From contig CAKSVM010000121.1 in NCBI GenBank assembly GCA_934503195.1, positions 1 through 7,417 of the forward strand: a stretch of 7,417 nucleotides of DNA, read 5' to 3'. The position numbers were made by a program, and so were the translations under genes. Below are positions 1 to 6,601 of this stretch, in pieces (the stretch's first letter is position 1; every line of letters begins with the position of its first letter). Origin of the DNA: an uncultured Eubacteriales bacterium. GTDB lineage: Bacteria > Bacillota > Clostridia > Oscillospirales > CAG-272. The notes under the pieces are model-generated. The model saw only the letters and a program-made list of their open reading frames with translations, was not told where the DNA came from and did no database searches.

Positions 1-6
1 GGTCGA

Positions 7-25
7 TGGCGCGCGGAGCGCGCCA
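7..25. repeat. GC-rich hairpin 1 (8-bp stem)
   Basis: A perfect inverted repeat: TGGCGCGC pairs with GCGCGCCA around a GGA loop. It is the outermost of four hairpins that fill the gene-free left edge of the window. No gene lies over it that I can support. It may belong to a cluster that continues beyond the left edge. Confidence 0.7.
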
Positions 26-28
26 CCT

Positions 29-65
29 GCGTTCGCACGGCGGCCGCAGGCCGCCGTGCGAACGC
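29..65. repeat. GC-rich hairpin 2 (17-bp stem)
   Basis: A perfect 17-bp inverted repeat (arms 29-45 and 49-65) with a GCA loop. It is the longest of the four. Its right arm shares bases 63-65 with hairpin 3, so the two full stems cannot form at once. No T-tract follows on either strand, so it does not look like an ordinary intrinsic terminator. Confidence 0.8.
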
Positions 66-89
66 GAAGCGCGGTTCCCGCGCTTCGCG
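63..89. repeat. GC-rich hairpin 3 (12-bp stem)
   Basis: A perfect 12-bp inverted repeat (arms 63-74 and 78-89) with a TTC loop, abutting hairpin 2. Its stem sequence is unrelated to the other three, but the design is the same: perfect pairing and a 3-nt loop. Bases 90-116 after it form a pyrimidine-rich, then A-rich, spacer up to hairpin 4. Confidence 0.75.
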
Positions 90-109
90 CCCTCCTTCAC
101 CACTTCACG

Positions 110-151
110 AAACAAAGTCCCGCCGGGAGGCCGAAGGCCTCCCGGCGGGAC
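110..151 (-). terminator. Probable intrinsic terminator of the repressor/receptor operon
   Basis: Read on the minus strand, this follows the receptor stop codon by about 40 nt. A perfect 16-bp GC-rich stem (arms 151-136 and 132-117, TTC loop) is followed at once by TTTGTTT. Stem strength, 3-nt loop, position after the stop and T-rich tail all fit rho-independent termination. The T-tract is interrupted by a G, and the same architecture recurs in three neighbouring hairpins without T-tails. The structure could therefore be one of a repeat family that also serves as a terminator. Confidence 0.65.
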
Positions 152-190
152 GCGCCCAGTAGCCGGAGCGTCATTATTTTTATGTACCTG

Positions 191-3100
191 TCACCTTCCG
201 GCCTTGGCCGCGTTCGCCGCGATCAGATCGTCAAGCGTCTCATGCCCCGGGAAATACGCGTGGCATTCGTCAAACATCGTGCGGAGATCAAACGCGTCTC
301 TCATCGTCGTCTCCCACTCGGCGAGGAATCTGATCTCCCCGCCGTCAATCACCGCTTCGCCGTCGTAATAGTATAACTCCTCAGACGCCGTAAGCGATTT
401 CAGACGCGAAATGTCGTCTCCCGTGAACTTGATCGCCGTCAGCCGGCACCTGAACGTGTCCGCGCGCTTCGGATCGCTGTAGAAAATCAATACATTCTCC
501 GGCGCGCCGTCAGCCGACGCGTCAAATCTGTCGGTTATGATCGACTCGCTTGTGAAAATATACGCGTCGCGCTTCGTGATTCCGTCGCTGTATCCAATCT
601 CGCCGACCGTCAGCTGGAAAATGAAGCTTCCTCCGGCTGCGAAGACTTCAAATCTGCTCTCTTCTCCCCACTCAAACGGGTCGTCGAGAATCAGATTCCG
701 TCCGTTCGCCGAGAATCCGATGACCTTCTTCTGATCTCCAGTGGCGTCTATAAGCGCGACCGCCGTACCGCTTGCGGTTTTCAGCCTGACCACGTATTTC
801 GCGCCCGAAAGGGAAAGCTTTTCAAGCTCGTCGGATCCGGCCTCGATGGTCTCCTCAAAGCCGTTTCGCTTCGCGAAATGATCCGCGATCATCTCGTCAA
901 GCCTCTCATAGCCAAGCTCCGATTTGTACTTTTCAAACTCCGCGTCGAGATCGTACAGCTCAGAAAGCTTCTTCGAATTCCGCGGGATGCGCCGGACGCC
1001 CTTGTAAATCTGTAAGTCGCCGGTCTCATAATACGCGTCGTCGCGGCTTTCAAGCCTTCTCAGGATCTCAACTACAGGCGCGTCGTCGGCGATCTTCTTT
1101 TCATAGTGGAGTCCGCCATTCGCCATTTCGGAGAAACGGTTCGTCACATACTTCGCGTCCTCCGCGCTGTCATGCTCCTCGTACACGCCGTCCGGATAGA
1201 ATATGTACCGGTCGCACGCGCCGTCGGCGTTCACGGTCTGCAAAATCGTCACGTTTCCCGTCGCGAAGAGCGTGAACTCGGCGAGATTGTCGAAGACAAT
1301 CGGATTCTTCGGCGCGAAGAGATATCCGCGCGCCTCGACGCTCGAAAGCACCGTCGCGTACTTGCCCTTCGACACGATAAGCACCGCGTTGTCGGCGTCG
1401 GTTATCGTCGCCGAAAGCTCCTTCCCGGTCGGAAGTGCCATCATCCGCAGAATCTCGTTTCTGAAATCATCAAGGGTCATCGCGACAATCGCGACCTTGA
1501 CCGAGTTTGAGGTCATCCGCAGATTCCGCGCGATAACGTCGTCAAGCGTCCGGAAGCTTGCCACGTAGTCGTGGAACTCGTTGAATCCCGCCTCAAGGTC
1601 AAATTCCTCGGCGAGCGTCGTCGTCTTCTCAGGCGTCAGGACAAGGTTTCCGTCGATGATCTCTGCGATGCCCTCCTCGGACAGGAATTCGTCACGCGAG
1701 AGGATGTTGTCGAGTATCATGTAGAAGCCATACTGTCCGACGTCGATCGAGTTATACTTGACCGAGCGTCGCGTATAGGCGAGCTTTCCGTCCTTTTCGT
1801 GGAACGAGAGGTAATCCTCGGTTTTCTGCTTTTGCCATGTGTGGTTTCGTAAAATAGAGTCGTCGGTGATGATATATGTGTCGCCGAAGTCGTGGTAGAG
1901 CGATTCGATGATCAGATATCCGCCCGCCTCGTAGATTCCGAAGCGCATATTTCCGACCGTCGCCAGCGGCGTGTCAAAGGTCAGAGTCTGATTTTTCGCC
2001 GTTACCGAGGAAAGCTTCGGGCTTCCGTTTTCGTAAATCACGTCGACCACCGCGTCGCCGCGATCGGTCAGGATGAAGCTCTCTTCGCCGGTTTTGACTC
2101 CCTCCGCTTCGGTGTTCTTAAGATATTCGTAGAACGAATCATAGTCGAGTGCCTTTGTGACCTCGCCCTCGCTCACCGCCTCGACCGATTTCACGCGGAA
2201 GATCGAATCGAGCCGATAATTCATGCGGAGAATCATATCCGAGAATACGTCGCCGTACCGATCGGAACCGACCTTTATCTGGAGGTCGCAGAAGAGATTT
2301 CCGTTCTCGACCGACCAGAAACGCTTCTTTGTGAGATCGGGGAGCTTTGCCGCGGTGAAGCTTTCATTGCTTTCGGGCGGCGTCAGCGCGAAGGTTCCGA
2401 AGCGCGAGTCTATGAGCCAGCCGTTTCCGGTCGTCCGGACGCTGAAGATCTCGGAAATGTCGGCCGCGGTGTCGATTTTCCTGAGCTTTTTGTCGGACGA
2501 CGTGACGACAAACGCGTCTGAGTCGTTCTTTGAGATCTGCCTGTCGGCAAGGAATGTCTGGGTTTCGGCGTCATAGGCGGGATCGGAATCGGTCGAGCAG
2601 ACGACGATAAGATCGTCGGTCAGGTCGCCGTCAAGATTGGCTCTGAGGAACGTGAATCCGCTGACGCTGTCGGCCGTAAATTCATACAGACCCTCCGGAG
2701 CGGCGAGAAGATAGCGTTTTTCCGCGATCTGCAAGACTCTCGAAGTGTCGTCCGCCGAGTCGCGTATCGGATTAAGTATGTTTTTCAGAGTCATTTTGCC
2801 GTTTTCAAAGCGGTAGACCAGGCGTATGTACCACGGAAGGAAGCTGTATTCGTAATCGACGCTGACCGACGCGATCAGATAATCGCCGTAGATCTCACAG
2901 AACGTGAAATTGCCGAAGGTCAGATTCCGCATCGACTCGCGGTCGAGGAATTCGAGTCTGAGCTTTCCGAAGCGCGAGTCGAGCGCGGCCCACGGGCCGG
3001 ATTCCGCTGTCACAGTGACTTCGCTTTCAAAATCGCTTAAGGGGTCGATGAGCGATTTTTTAGCCCCGGTCGGGCCGTAGAACACCTCGGCGCACTCGCG

Positions 3101-5938
3101 CGTGCTTTCGGCGTTCTTTCCGTCGGGAAACCAGAGAAGTACGAGATCCTTAACGCCGTCGCCGTTCATGTCGGAAAGCTTCAGGCGCGGGGAGGAATCC
3201 TTCGTGAATTTCTCGGTGTCAAGGGTGATAGCACCGAAGGTCCAGCGGATCATGAGACTTCCGTCGAAGCCGTCGTCGGCCGGCTTTCCGTAGAGCTTTG
3301 CCGACTTGTCGTCGGTCGCGGCGAGTTCGGAGAAGCCTTCGAGATAATCGGGAGTCAGCGCGTTCGTCGTAATCTCCTTGGCAAAGACGTATCCCGAGCC
3401 GGGCGTGTAGACGAATTTCACGCTTATGCGCCACTCATCCGAGTCGTGCTTCACGCTGAGCTCGCCACAGAAGACGAAATTATCCATGTCGCGCCGCAGA
3501 AAATCAAGCTTTCCGCTGATTTCGCAGTCGGAATAGTCGCGCGGCTCGGAGCTTTTGTCGATCGCGGCCATCAGTTCGTCGCGGCCGAGGCGCACCTCGT
3601 CGGTGACTCTTTTCGTGCGGAGACTTACGTAGTATATGAGGTCGGTCATCCCGTCGGAATTCCCGTCGAGCGGGACAATCGCCGTCGATTTGTCAGACAT
3701 CACGCATTCGGGCTTTATCTCAAGACTGAGAGTTTTGTTCCCGAGCGTGAAGTCGTGAATTCCGGTTCCGACCGATTTGAGGTATTCGGCAGAGTGGAGC
3801 ATGCCGTCGCCGTTTTCGAACATGAACGGAAGATCGTTCTCGACCGCGTAGAGGAACGCGTCGCTGGCGTCTGAGACGGTCAGAGTCAGATTCTTCGCCG
3901 TCGAATCGGTCTCAAAGGCGTTCTTTCCGATGTCGCACTCGCCCGACGGCAGGCGGATTCCGGTGAGATTTCCGCCGCGGAAGCAGTCGCTTCCGATCGA
4001 TTTCACGCTGTCCGGAAGCCAGACGTCCGAGATGTCCGAGAACGCGAAGGCACAGGGGACGATTCTCTCGCAGCCTCGGTTGACTCTCAGCGAGGTGATA
4101 TTCTTATTTTCGCAGAACGCGCTTCCGATGACCTTTACGCCCGACGGGAGCGTGACGTTGCCGCCCGCGCCGTTGTAGCGCATCAGGATTCCGTTTCCGA
4201 CGATGACGAACTCATCGTCACCAAGGTCAACTCCGCCGAGCGAACCCGCGCCGATGTAGGAAACCGTTGCGGGGATTTTCACATTCTTAAGCCACCCCGA
4301 TTTTGAGACGAGTGAATAGTCGCCGATGTACACGAGCGAGTCGGGGAGAACCACCTTCTCGAAGCGGTAATCGCCGTCGGGCAGGAAGCCGTCCTCGATT
4401 TTCGCGACCGGGAGTCCGTCGATTCCGGACGGGATTTCGAGCGAAACCGTCGCGCGGCCGGAATACGCCGCGAGTCCTATATAATTATTGTAGACATTGT
4501 AAGTAAAGCCGTTGTATGTGCCTGAGCTTACCGGAATGTCGGCCGGGTCGACCGACGGCATTGCGGCTCCGGTGCGGCATCCGACGACGCATCCCGCGAG
4601 TACGCAGGAGATCGCGGTGATGATGATCACGAGTTGCCCGTGGTGCTTTTTGGTCGAGTCGAGGATGTTTTCGATCCGGTCGCGAAGTTTCCTTCCGGAC
4701 GGGCTGTACTGGGTCGTGAGTCCGAGTGTGCGGCGCGGGAGTCCGCGGCTCTTTACGACGGTCAGCATCGCGTCGGAATAGACGAGACGCGCGGCGTCGT
4801 CCGAATTCTTAAGCACCTTTTCGTCGCAGGAGAACTCGATCTCGTCGTCAAGACGTTTCGCGGCCATGTGGACGAGCGGGTTCCACCACCAGATCACCCT
4901 CGCGGCCGCCGAGGCGAGCTTCACGAAGAGGTCGCCCGAGACGTAATGCGTCAGCTCGTGCGCGAGAATCGGTCCGAGGAGCGAATCGGTTTCGGGGAGT
5001 CCCCCGGGGAGGAGAATCGTCGGGTCGGTCAGGCGGCAGAGCAGGGGAGTCGTGGCGTTTTCCGAGGAAAGGAGCTTCGGAACGCGTTTTATTCCCATTT
5101 TCGCGGCGGTCGACGCGAGGATTTCGTTCGCCCTTTTCCCGGCGGGCGAGGTCGACTTAAAGAGTCTTGACGACACGCGCGACGATTCGAGGATGAGGGT
5201 CACGGCTAAGGTCAGGCTTCCGATGATCCAGACGGCGAGAATCAGCATCAGGAGGTCGGGAGCCGAGGAGACTCTTTCGTGGATCGGCGAGGGCTTTTTC
5301 TCGTCGGCCGGAATCCCGGGCGCGGAGGTCTCGGGCGTCACGGGAAGCCCGGGAACGGCCGAAGGCTCGCCAGAGGATTCGGGTGCGAGCTTTGAGACCG
5401 AAATCGGTTCGATCGGCGTGGCGGCGGACGGATTTTCGGCCGGTGTCAGCGGATTGGACAAAATCGGGTCGGCATCCGTGCCGGACGAAGGCGAGTCGGC
5501 CGCCGGAGTCCCGGGTGTCGACGAAGAAGAGTCGACCACTAGAGTCCCGGGATCGGACGAAGCCGTGGCAGTCGTCGGCGTCCCGGACGCGGGCGAAACC
5601 GGGGCGTCTGTCGATCCGGACGAGGATCCGGCCGATTCTGGGATTTTATCGGCGTTTCCGGCCGTTTGATTATCCGCGTCCGGGGAACTGACCTCGGACG
5701 GGCTTTCGGCCGCTTCGGACATGGCCGCGTCCGGGACGCTCAGCTCGAAGGTTATGAGTTTTGGAAGAAAGATCCCGCTTAACGGAACGCAGAGACGAAG
5801 AATCACAAGCGTCCAGACGAGTCTTCGGCATCCGGCTCCGAATCGCTTTCCGAAAAGCCGCGAGAGCGCGAAAAGGACTCCGATGAGAGCCGACATCACG
5901 CAGGCGGTCAGAAAGAGCGAGAGGAGCGGAAGAGTCAT
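191..5938 (-). CDS. Giant BlaR1/MecR1-like M56 zinc-metalloprotease receptor with LRR, FG-GAP-like and novel repeat ectodomain
   Basis: A 1,915-residue membrane protein; BlaR1 itself is about 600. Seen: TM1 about 4-28 and TM2 about 38-60. A Ser/Pro/Thr-rich loop (about 65-222) leads to TM3 (about 227-250). The M56 protease follows, with HELTH at 327-331 (H327, E328, H331) and likely third zinc ligand E368 before the conserved CDE. TM4 is about 434-453. Then come a BspA-type LRR_5 region (about 472-710), a beta-rich part with DxNxDGxxD motifs at 758, 923 and (degenerate) 1101, and three roughly 215-residue repeats ending at the C terminus. By analogy with BlaR1 the protease is cytoplasmic, the rest after TM4 is extracellular, and the substrate is the repressor encoded just upstream. 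The start is firm: GGAGG lies 7 nt upstream and the ATG overlaps the repressor stop (ATGA), suggesting translational coupling. No penicillin-binding sensor domain is visible. The ligand is unknown. The M56 assignment is near certain; the sensor role of the C-terminal region is inferred. Confidence 0.93.
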   Translation of the reverse strand: MTLPLLSLFLTACVMSALIGVLFALSRLFGKRFGAGCRRLVWTLVILRLCVPLSGIFLPKLITFELSVPDAAMSEAAESPSEVSSPDADNQTAGNADKIPESAGSSSGSTDAPVSPASGTPTTATASSDPGTLVVDSSSSTPGTPAADSPSSGTDADPILSNPLTPAENPSAATPIEPISVSKLAPESSGEPSAVPGLPVTPETSAPGIPADEKKPSPIHERVSSAPDLLMLILAVWIIGSLTLAVTLILESSRVSSRLFKSTSPAGKRANEILASTAAKMGIKRVPKLLSSENATTPLLCRLTDPTILLPGGLPETDSLLGPILAHELTHYVSGDLFVKLASAAARVIWWWNPLVHMAAKRLDDEIEFSCDEKVLKNSDDAARLVYSDAMLTVVKSRGLPRRTLGLTTQYSPSGRKLRDRIENILDSTKKHHGQLVIIITAISCVLAGCVVGCRTGAAMPSVDPADIPVSSGTYNGFTYNVYNNYIGLAAYSGRATVSLEIPSGIDGLPVAKIEDGFLPDGDYRFEKVVLPDSLVYIGDYSLVSKSGWLKNVKIPATVSYIGAGSLGGVDLGDDEFVIVGNGILMRYNGAGGNVTLPSGVKVIGSAFCENKNITSLRVNRGCERIVPCAFAFSDISDVWLPDSVKSIGSDCFRGGNLTGIRLPSGECDIGKNAFETDSTAKNLTLTVSDASDAFLYAVENDLPFMFENGDGMLHSAEYLKSVGTGIHDFTLGNKTLSLEIKPECVMSDKSTAIVPLDGNSDGMTDLIYYVSLRTKRVTDEVRLGRDELMAAIDKSSEPRDYSDCEISGKLDFLRRDMDNFVFCGELSVKHDSDEWRISVKFVYTPGSGYVFAKEITTNALTPDYLEGFSELAATDDKSAKLYGKPADDGFDGSLMIRWTFGAITLDTEKFTKDSSPRLKLSDMNGDGVKDLVLLWFPDGKNAESTRECAEVFYGPTGAKKSLIDPLSDFESEVTVTAESGPWAALDSRFGKLRLEFLDRESMRNLTFGNFTFCEIYGDYLIASVSVDYEYSFLPWYIRLVYRFENGKMTLKNILNPIRDSADDTSRVLQIAEKRYLLAAPEGLYEFTADSVSGFTFLRANLDGDLTDDLIVVCSTDSDPAYDAETQTFLADRQISKNDSDAFVVTSSDKKLRKIDTAADISEIFSVRTTGNGWLIDSRFGTFALTPPESNESFTAAKLPDLTKKRFWSVENGNLFCDLQIKVGSDRYGDVFSDMILRMNYRLDSIFRVKSVEAVSEGEVTKALDYDSFYEYLKNTEAEGVKTGEESFILTDRGDAVVDVIYENGSPKLSSVTAKNQTLTFDTPLATVGNMRFGIYEAGGYLIIESLYHDFGDTYIITDDSILRNHTWQKQKTEDYLSFHEKDGKLAYTRRSVKYNSIDVGQYGFYMILDNILSRDEFLSEEGIAEIIDGNLVLTPEKTTTLAEEFDLEAGFNEFHDYVASFRTLDDVIARNLRMTSNSVKVAIVAMTLDDFRNEILRMMALPTGKELSATITDADNAVLIVSKGKYATVLSSVEARGYLFAPKNPIVFDNLAEFTLFATGNVTILQTVNADGACDRYIFYPDGVYEEHDSAEDAKYVTNRFSEMANGGLHYEKKIADDAPVVEILRRLESRDDAYYETGDLQIYKGVRRIPRNSKKLSELYDLDAEFEKYKSELGYERLDEMIADHFAKRNGFEETIEAGSDELEKLSLSGAKYVVRLKTASGTAVALIDATGDQKKVIGFSANGRNLILDDPFEWGEESRFEVFAAGGSFIFQLTVGEIGYSDGITKRDAYIFTSESIITDRFDASADGAPENVLIFYSDPKRADTFRCRLTAIKFTGDDISRLKSLTASEELYYYDGEAVIDGGEIRFLAEWETTMRDAFDLRTMFDECHAYFPGHETLDDLIAANAAKAGR
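197..2095 (-). repeat. Three C-terminal roughly 215-residue modules of the receptor, unrecognised family
   Basis: Within the receptor (residues about 1282-1914) a module occurs three times. Each begins with a beta-rich half containing a line of the type FGIYEAGGYLII / FEVFAAGGSFIF. Each ends with a charged helical segment containing FDL or YDL, then F, an aromatic and a TLDDxIAxN-like motif. The helical segments lie at residues 1438-1475, 1655-1692 and 1876-1914. The F/YDL positions are 1446, 1662 and 1883, a period of 216-221 residues. The last copy ends the protein one residue before the stop, so the gene ends on a module boundary. Copies have diverged strongly, so this is old duplication. 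I do not recognise the domain. Confidence 0.75.
2165..3691 (-). repeat. FG-GAP/EF-hand-like beta modules of the receptor
   Basis: Residues about 750-1258 hold Asp-rich loops of the DxNxDGxxD type, each followed by a hydrophobic strand, as in FG-GAP/VCBS-type beta-propeller repeats: D758-D766, D923-D931 and a degenerate one at N1101-D1109. The spacing is 165 and 178 residues. A second shared motif, DSRFG followed by a beta strand, occurs at 987 and 1177. The loops have the oxygen-ligand spacing of calcium sites in known families; calcium binding here is inferred. Three widely spaced motifs are too few for a classical seven-bladed propeller. Confidence 0.65.
3809..4525 (-). repeat. BspA-type leucine-rich repeat (LRR_5) region of the receptor
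   Basis: Residues about 472-710, directly after TM4. An opening segment of the type Y-N-G-F-T-Y ... EIPSGIDGLPVAKI is followed by about five irregular LRR_5 units. These carry the LPDSV..IG..F or IPATV..IG signature at about 531, 555, 597, 641 and 663. Such repeats are common in surface proteins of gut and oral bacteria, where they bind host or microbial surface ligands. Here they sit where BlaR1 carries its antibiotic sensor. Confidence 0.85.
5468..5611 (-). repeat. In-frame 36-bp tandem repeat (12-residue units) in the extracellular loop between TM2 and TM3
   Basis: Four degenerate 36-bp units lie in the receptor's Ser/Pro-rich loop (residues 110-157). Anchor sequences recur exactly 36 bp apart: GAGTCCCGGG at 5506 and 5542, and GCGTCCCGG at 5578. 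Unit 1 reads TDAPVSPASGTP and unit 3 VVDSSSSTPGTP. A period that is a multiple of three preserves the frame when copy number changes. The composition suggests a disordered extracellular spacer, possibly glycosylated. Confidence 0.7.
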
Positions 5939-6309
5939 TTTTTATCCTCCAGATCGCGCTTCTTCGCCTCGATGAGGTCAGAGAGCGCGTCGATATCCTC
6001 GGCCGTCACGCTGTCACTGTCAATGAAGGAGGCGACGAGCGAGAAGATCGAGTTGTGCGAGGTTTTGGCGAGGCTCTCGGCCTCGGTCATGGTCGCGGAG
6101 AACTGATAGGGCTGAGCCTCGCGGTCAACCTTGACGAAGCCCTTTTCGGTGAGTCGGCGGAGGAGGACGTAGACGGTCTGGGTCTTCCACGTCTTGACCT
6201 CGCTGAGCTCGGAGAGGATTGCTCCGGCGGTCATCGGACCGTTTGCCCAGAGAAGCTTCATTATGTCTCTCTCGGTATCGGAAATTCTTGCGGTGCGTCT
6301 TGGTTTCAT
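5935..6309 (-). CDS. BlaI/MecI/CopY-family transcriptional repressor
   Basis: A 124-residue cytoplasmic winged-helix repressor, the family's usual length (BlaI is 126). Residues about 8-70 form the DNA-binding domain: ISDTERDIMKLLW, then the recognition-helix region with WKTQTVYVLLRRLTEKGFV (41-59) and a wing ending YQFSA. Residues about 74-120 match the family's helical dimerisation tail. Against S. aureus BlaI, the segment SLVASF (90-95) aligns with SLVLNF, placing S94-F95 at the known protease cleavage point. It is the first gene of the operon, with AAAGGAG 9 nt before the ATG. It is followed with a 4-bp overlap by the M56 receptor, its predicted inactivating protease. By analogy it represses its own operon. 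No beta-lactamase lies nearby, so a role in beta-lactam resistance cannot be claimed. Family assignment is firm; target genes are unknown. Confidence 0.95.
   Translation of the reverse strand: MKPRRTARISDTERDIMKLLWANGPMTAGAILSELSEVKTWKTQTVYVLLRRLTEKGFVKVDREAQPYQFSATMTEAESLAKTSHNSIFSLVASFIDSDSVTAEDIDALSDLIEAKKRDLEDKK
5946..5950 (-). promoter_or_regulatory. Ribosome binding site of the M56 receptor
   Basis: GGAGG, 7 nt before the ATG at 5938, lying inside the last codons of the repressor gene. It fixes the receptor start and shows that the receptor can be initiated independently as well as by coupling through the ATGA overlap. Confidence 0.85.
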
Positions 6310-6318
6310 TTGTTTGAT

Positions 6319-6325
6319 CTCCTTT
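6319..6325 (-). promoter_or_regulatory. Ribosome binding site of the BlaI-family repressor
   Basis: AAAGGAG on the minus strand, with 9 nt between GGAG and the ATG at 6309. It supports this start; the mRNA leader from the predicted promoter would be only about 33 nt. Confidence 0.8.
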
Positions 6326-6348
6326 GAAAATCATTTTGTTTTTACTTA

Positions 6349-6377
6349 ATTGTACCATTATATTGTCGATTTGTCAA
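6349..6377 (-). promoter_or_regulatory. SigA-type promoter of the repressor/receptor operon
   Basis: On the minus strand, a perfect -35 TTGACA (6377-6372), a 17-nt spacer and -10 TACAAT (6354-6349). Transcription should start near 6342. No canonical BlaI/MecI dyad (TACA-NN-TGTA) is visible. The nearest is a weak TAC-N6-GTA dyad over the -10 (6343-6354). The -35 lies in a 13-bp sequence that also occurs, inverted, at the divergent promoter. Confidence 0.8.
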
Positions 6378-6601
6378 GGACTTTATTTGTTAATTTTTTC
6401 TGACCGAGAAAAATCCACCTGCGGTTGATAGACTGCGCGGCGCGGCGAAAAGTTTTCTTAATAAGAATAGCCATCGGCGAAAAAATTCGCGTCAGGGCCT
6501 TCAAAAACCGTCTTTTTCGCGAAACGCGGCCTTTTTGTGACCGGATTTTTGGTAAAATGAAAGAAATCAAAAATAATTATGCAGAAATTACTCGAAAGCC
6601 C
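6378..6601. other. Divergent intergenic spacer, no gene seen, two short perfect palindromes
   Basis: About 220 bp between the two -35 boxes, AT-rich and without a supportable gene. It holds two perfect dyads that could be operator sites: TTCTTAATAAGAA at 6455-6467 and TTTCGCGAAA at 6515-6524. A weak GCGAA/TTCGC hairpin lies at 6477-6490. GGCGAAAA occurs twice (6444 and 6476). The function of all of these is unknown. Confidence 0.5.

Noticed and set aside
2087..2095. KTG triad (residues 1282-1284 of the receptor), as in penicillin-binding sensors
   Set aside because: No SxxK motif or transpeptidase-like context is seen at a fitting distance; the triad lies at the start of the novel repeat region and looks coincidental.
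1892..2521. Long plus-strand open frame of 209 codons opposite the receptor gene, with similar ones at 3446-3874, 4634-5170 and 5052-5669
   Set aside because: They are antisense to a clearly coding frame with recognisable domains, arise from GC-rich codon bias, lack convincing ribosome binding sites and match nothing I know. The Gly/Ser/Val pattern in 5052-5669 is the mirror of the 36-bp repeat.
4577..4651. Two adjacent genes (M56 protease and LRR lipoprotein) wrongly read as one
   Set aside because: The frame is continuous through TM4 with no stop, no internal ribosome binding site and no start codon before the hydrophobic run. The segment also fits the fourth TM that M56 receptors need.
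6343..6354. BlaI-type operator over the -10 box
   Set aside because: Only a TAC-N6-GTA dyad is present; the family core is TACA-NN-TGTA-like. Too weak to annotate as an operator.
6357..6362. Perfect TATAAT on the minus strand as the -10 box of the operon promoter
   Set aside because: It is only 9 nt from the TTGACA, and no good -35 lies 17 nt upstream of it. TACAAT at 6354-6349 has the ideal 17-nt spacing.
6502..6537. Terminator-like fold CAAAAA-CCG ... CGG-cc-TTTTTG in the spacer
   Set aside because: Only three GC pairs, a bulge and a 16-nt loop. It lies between two divergent promoters, where no transcript needs ending.
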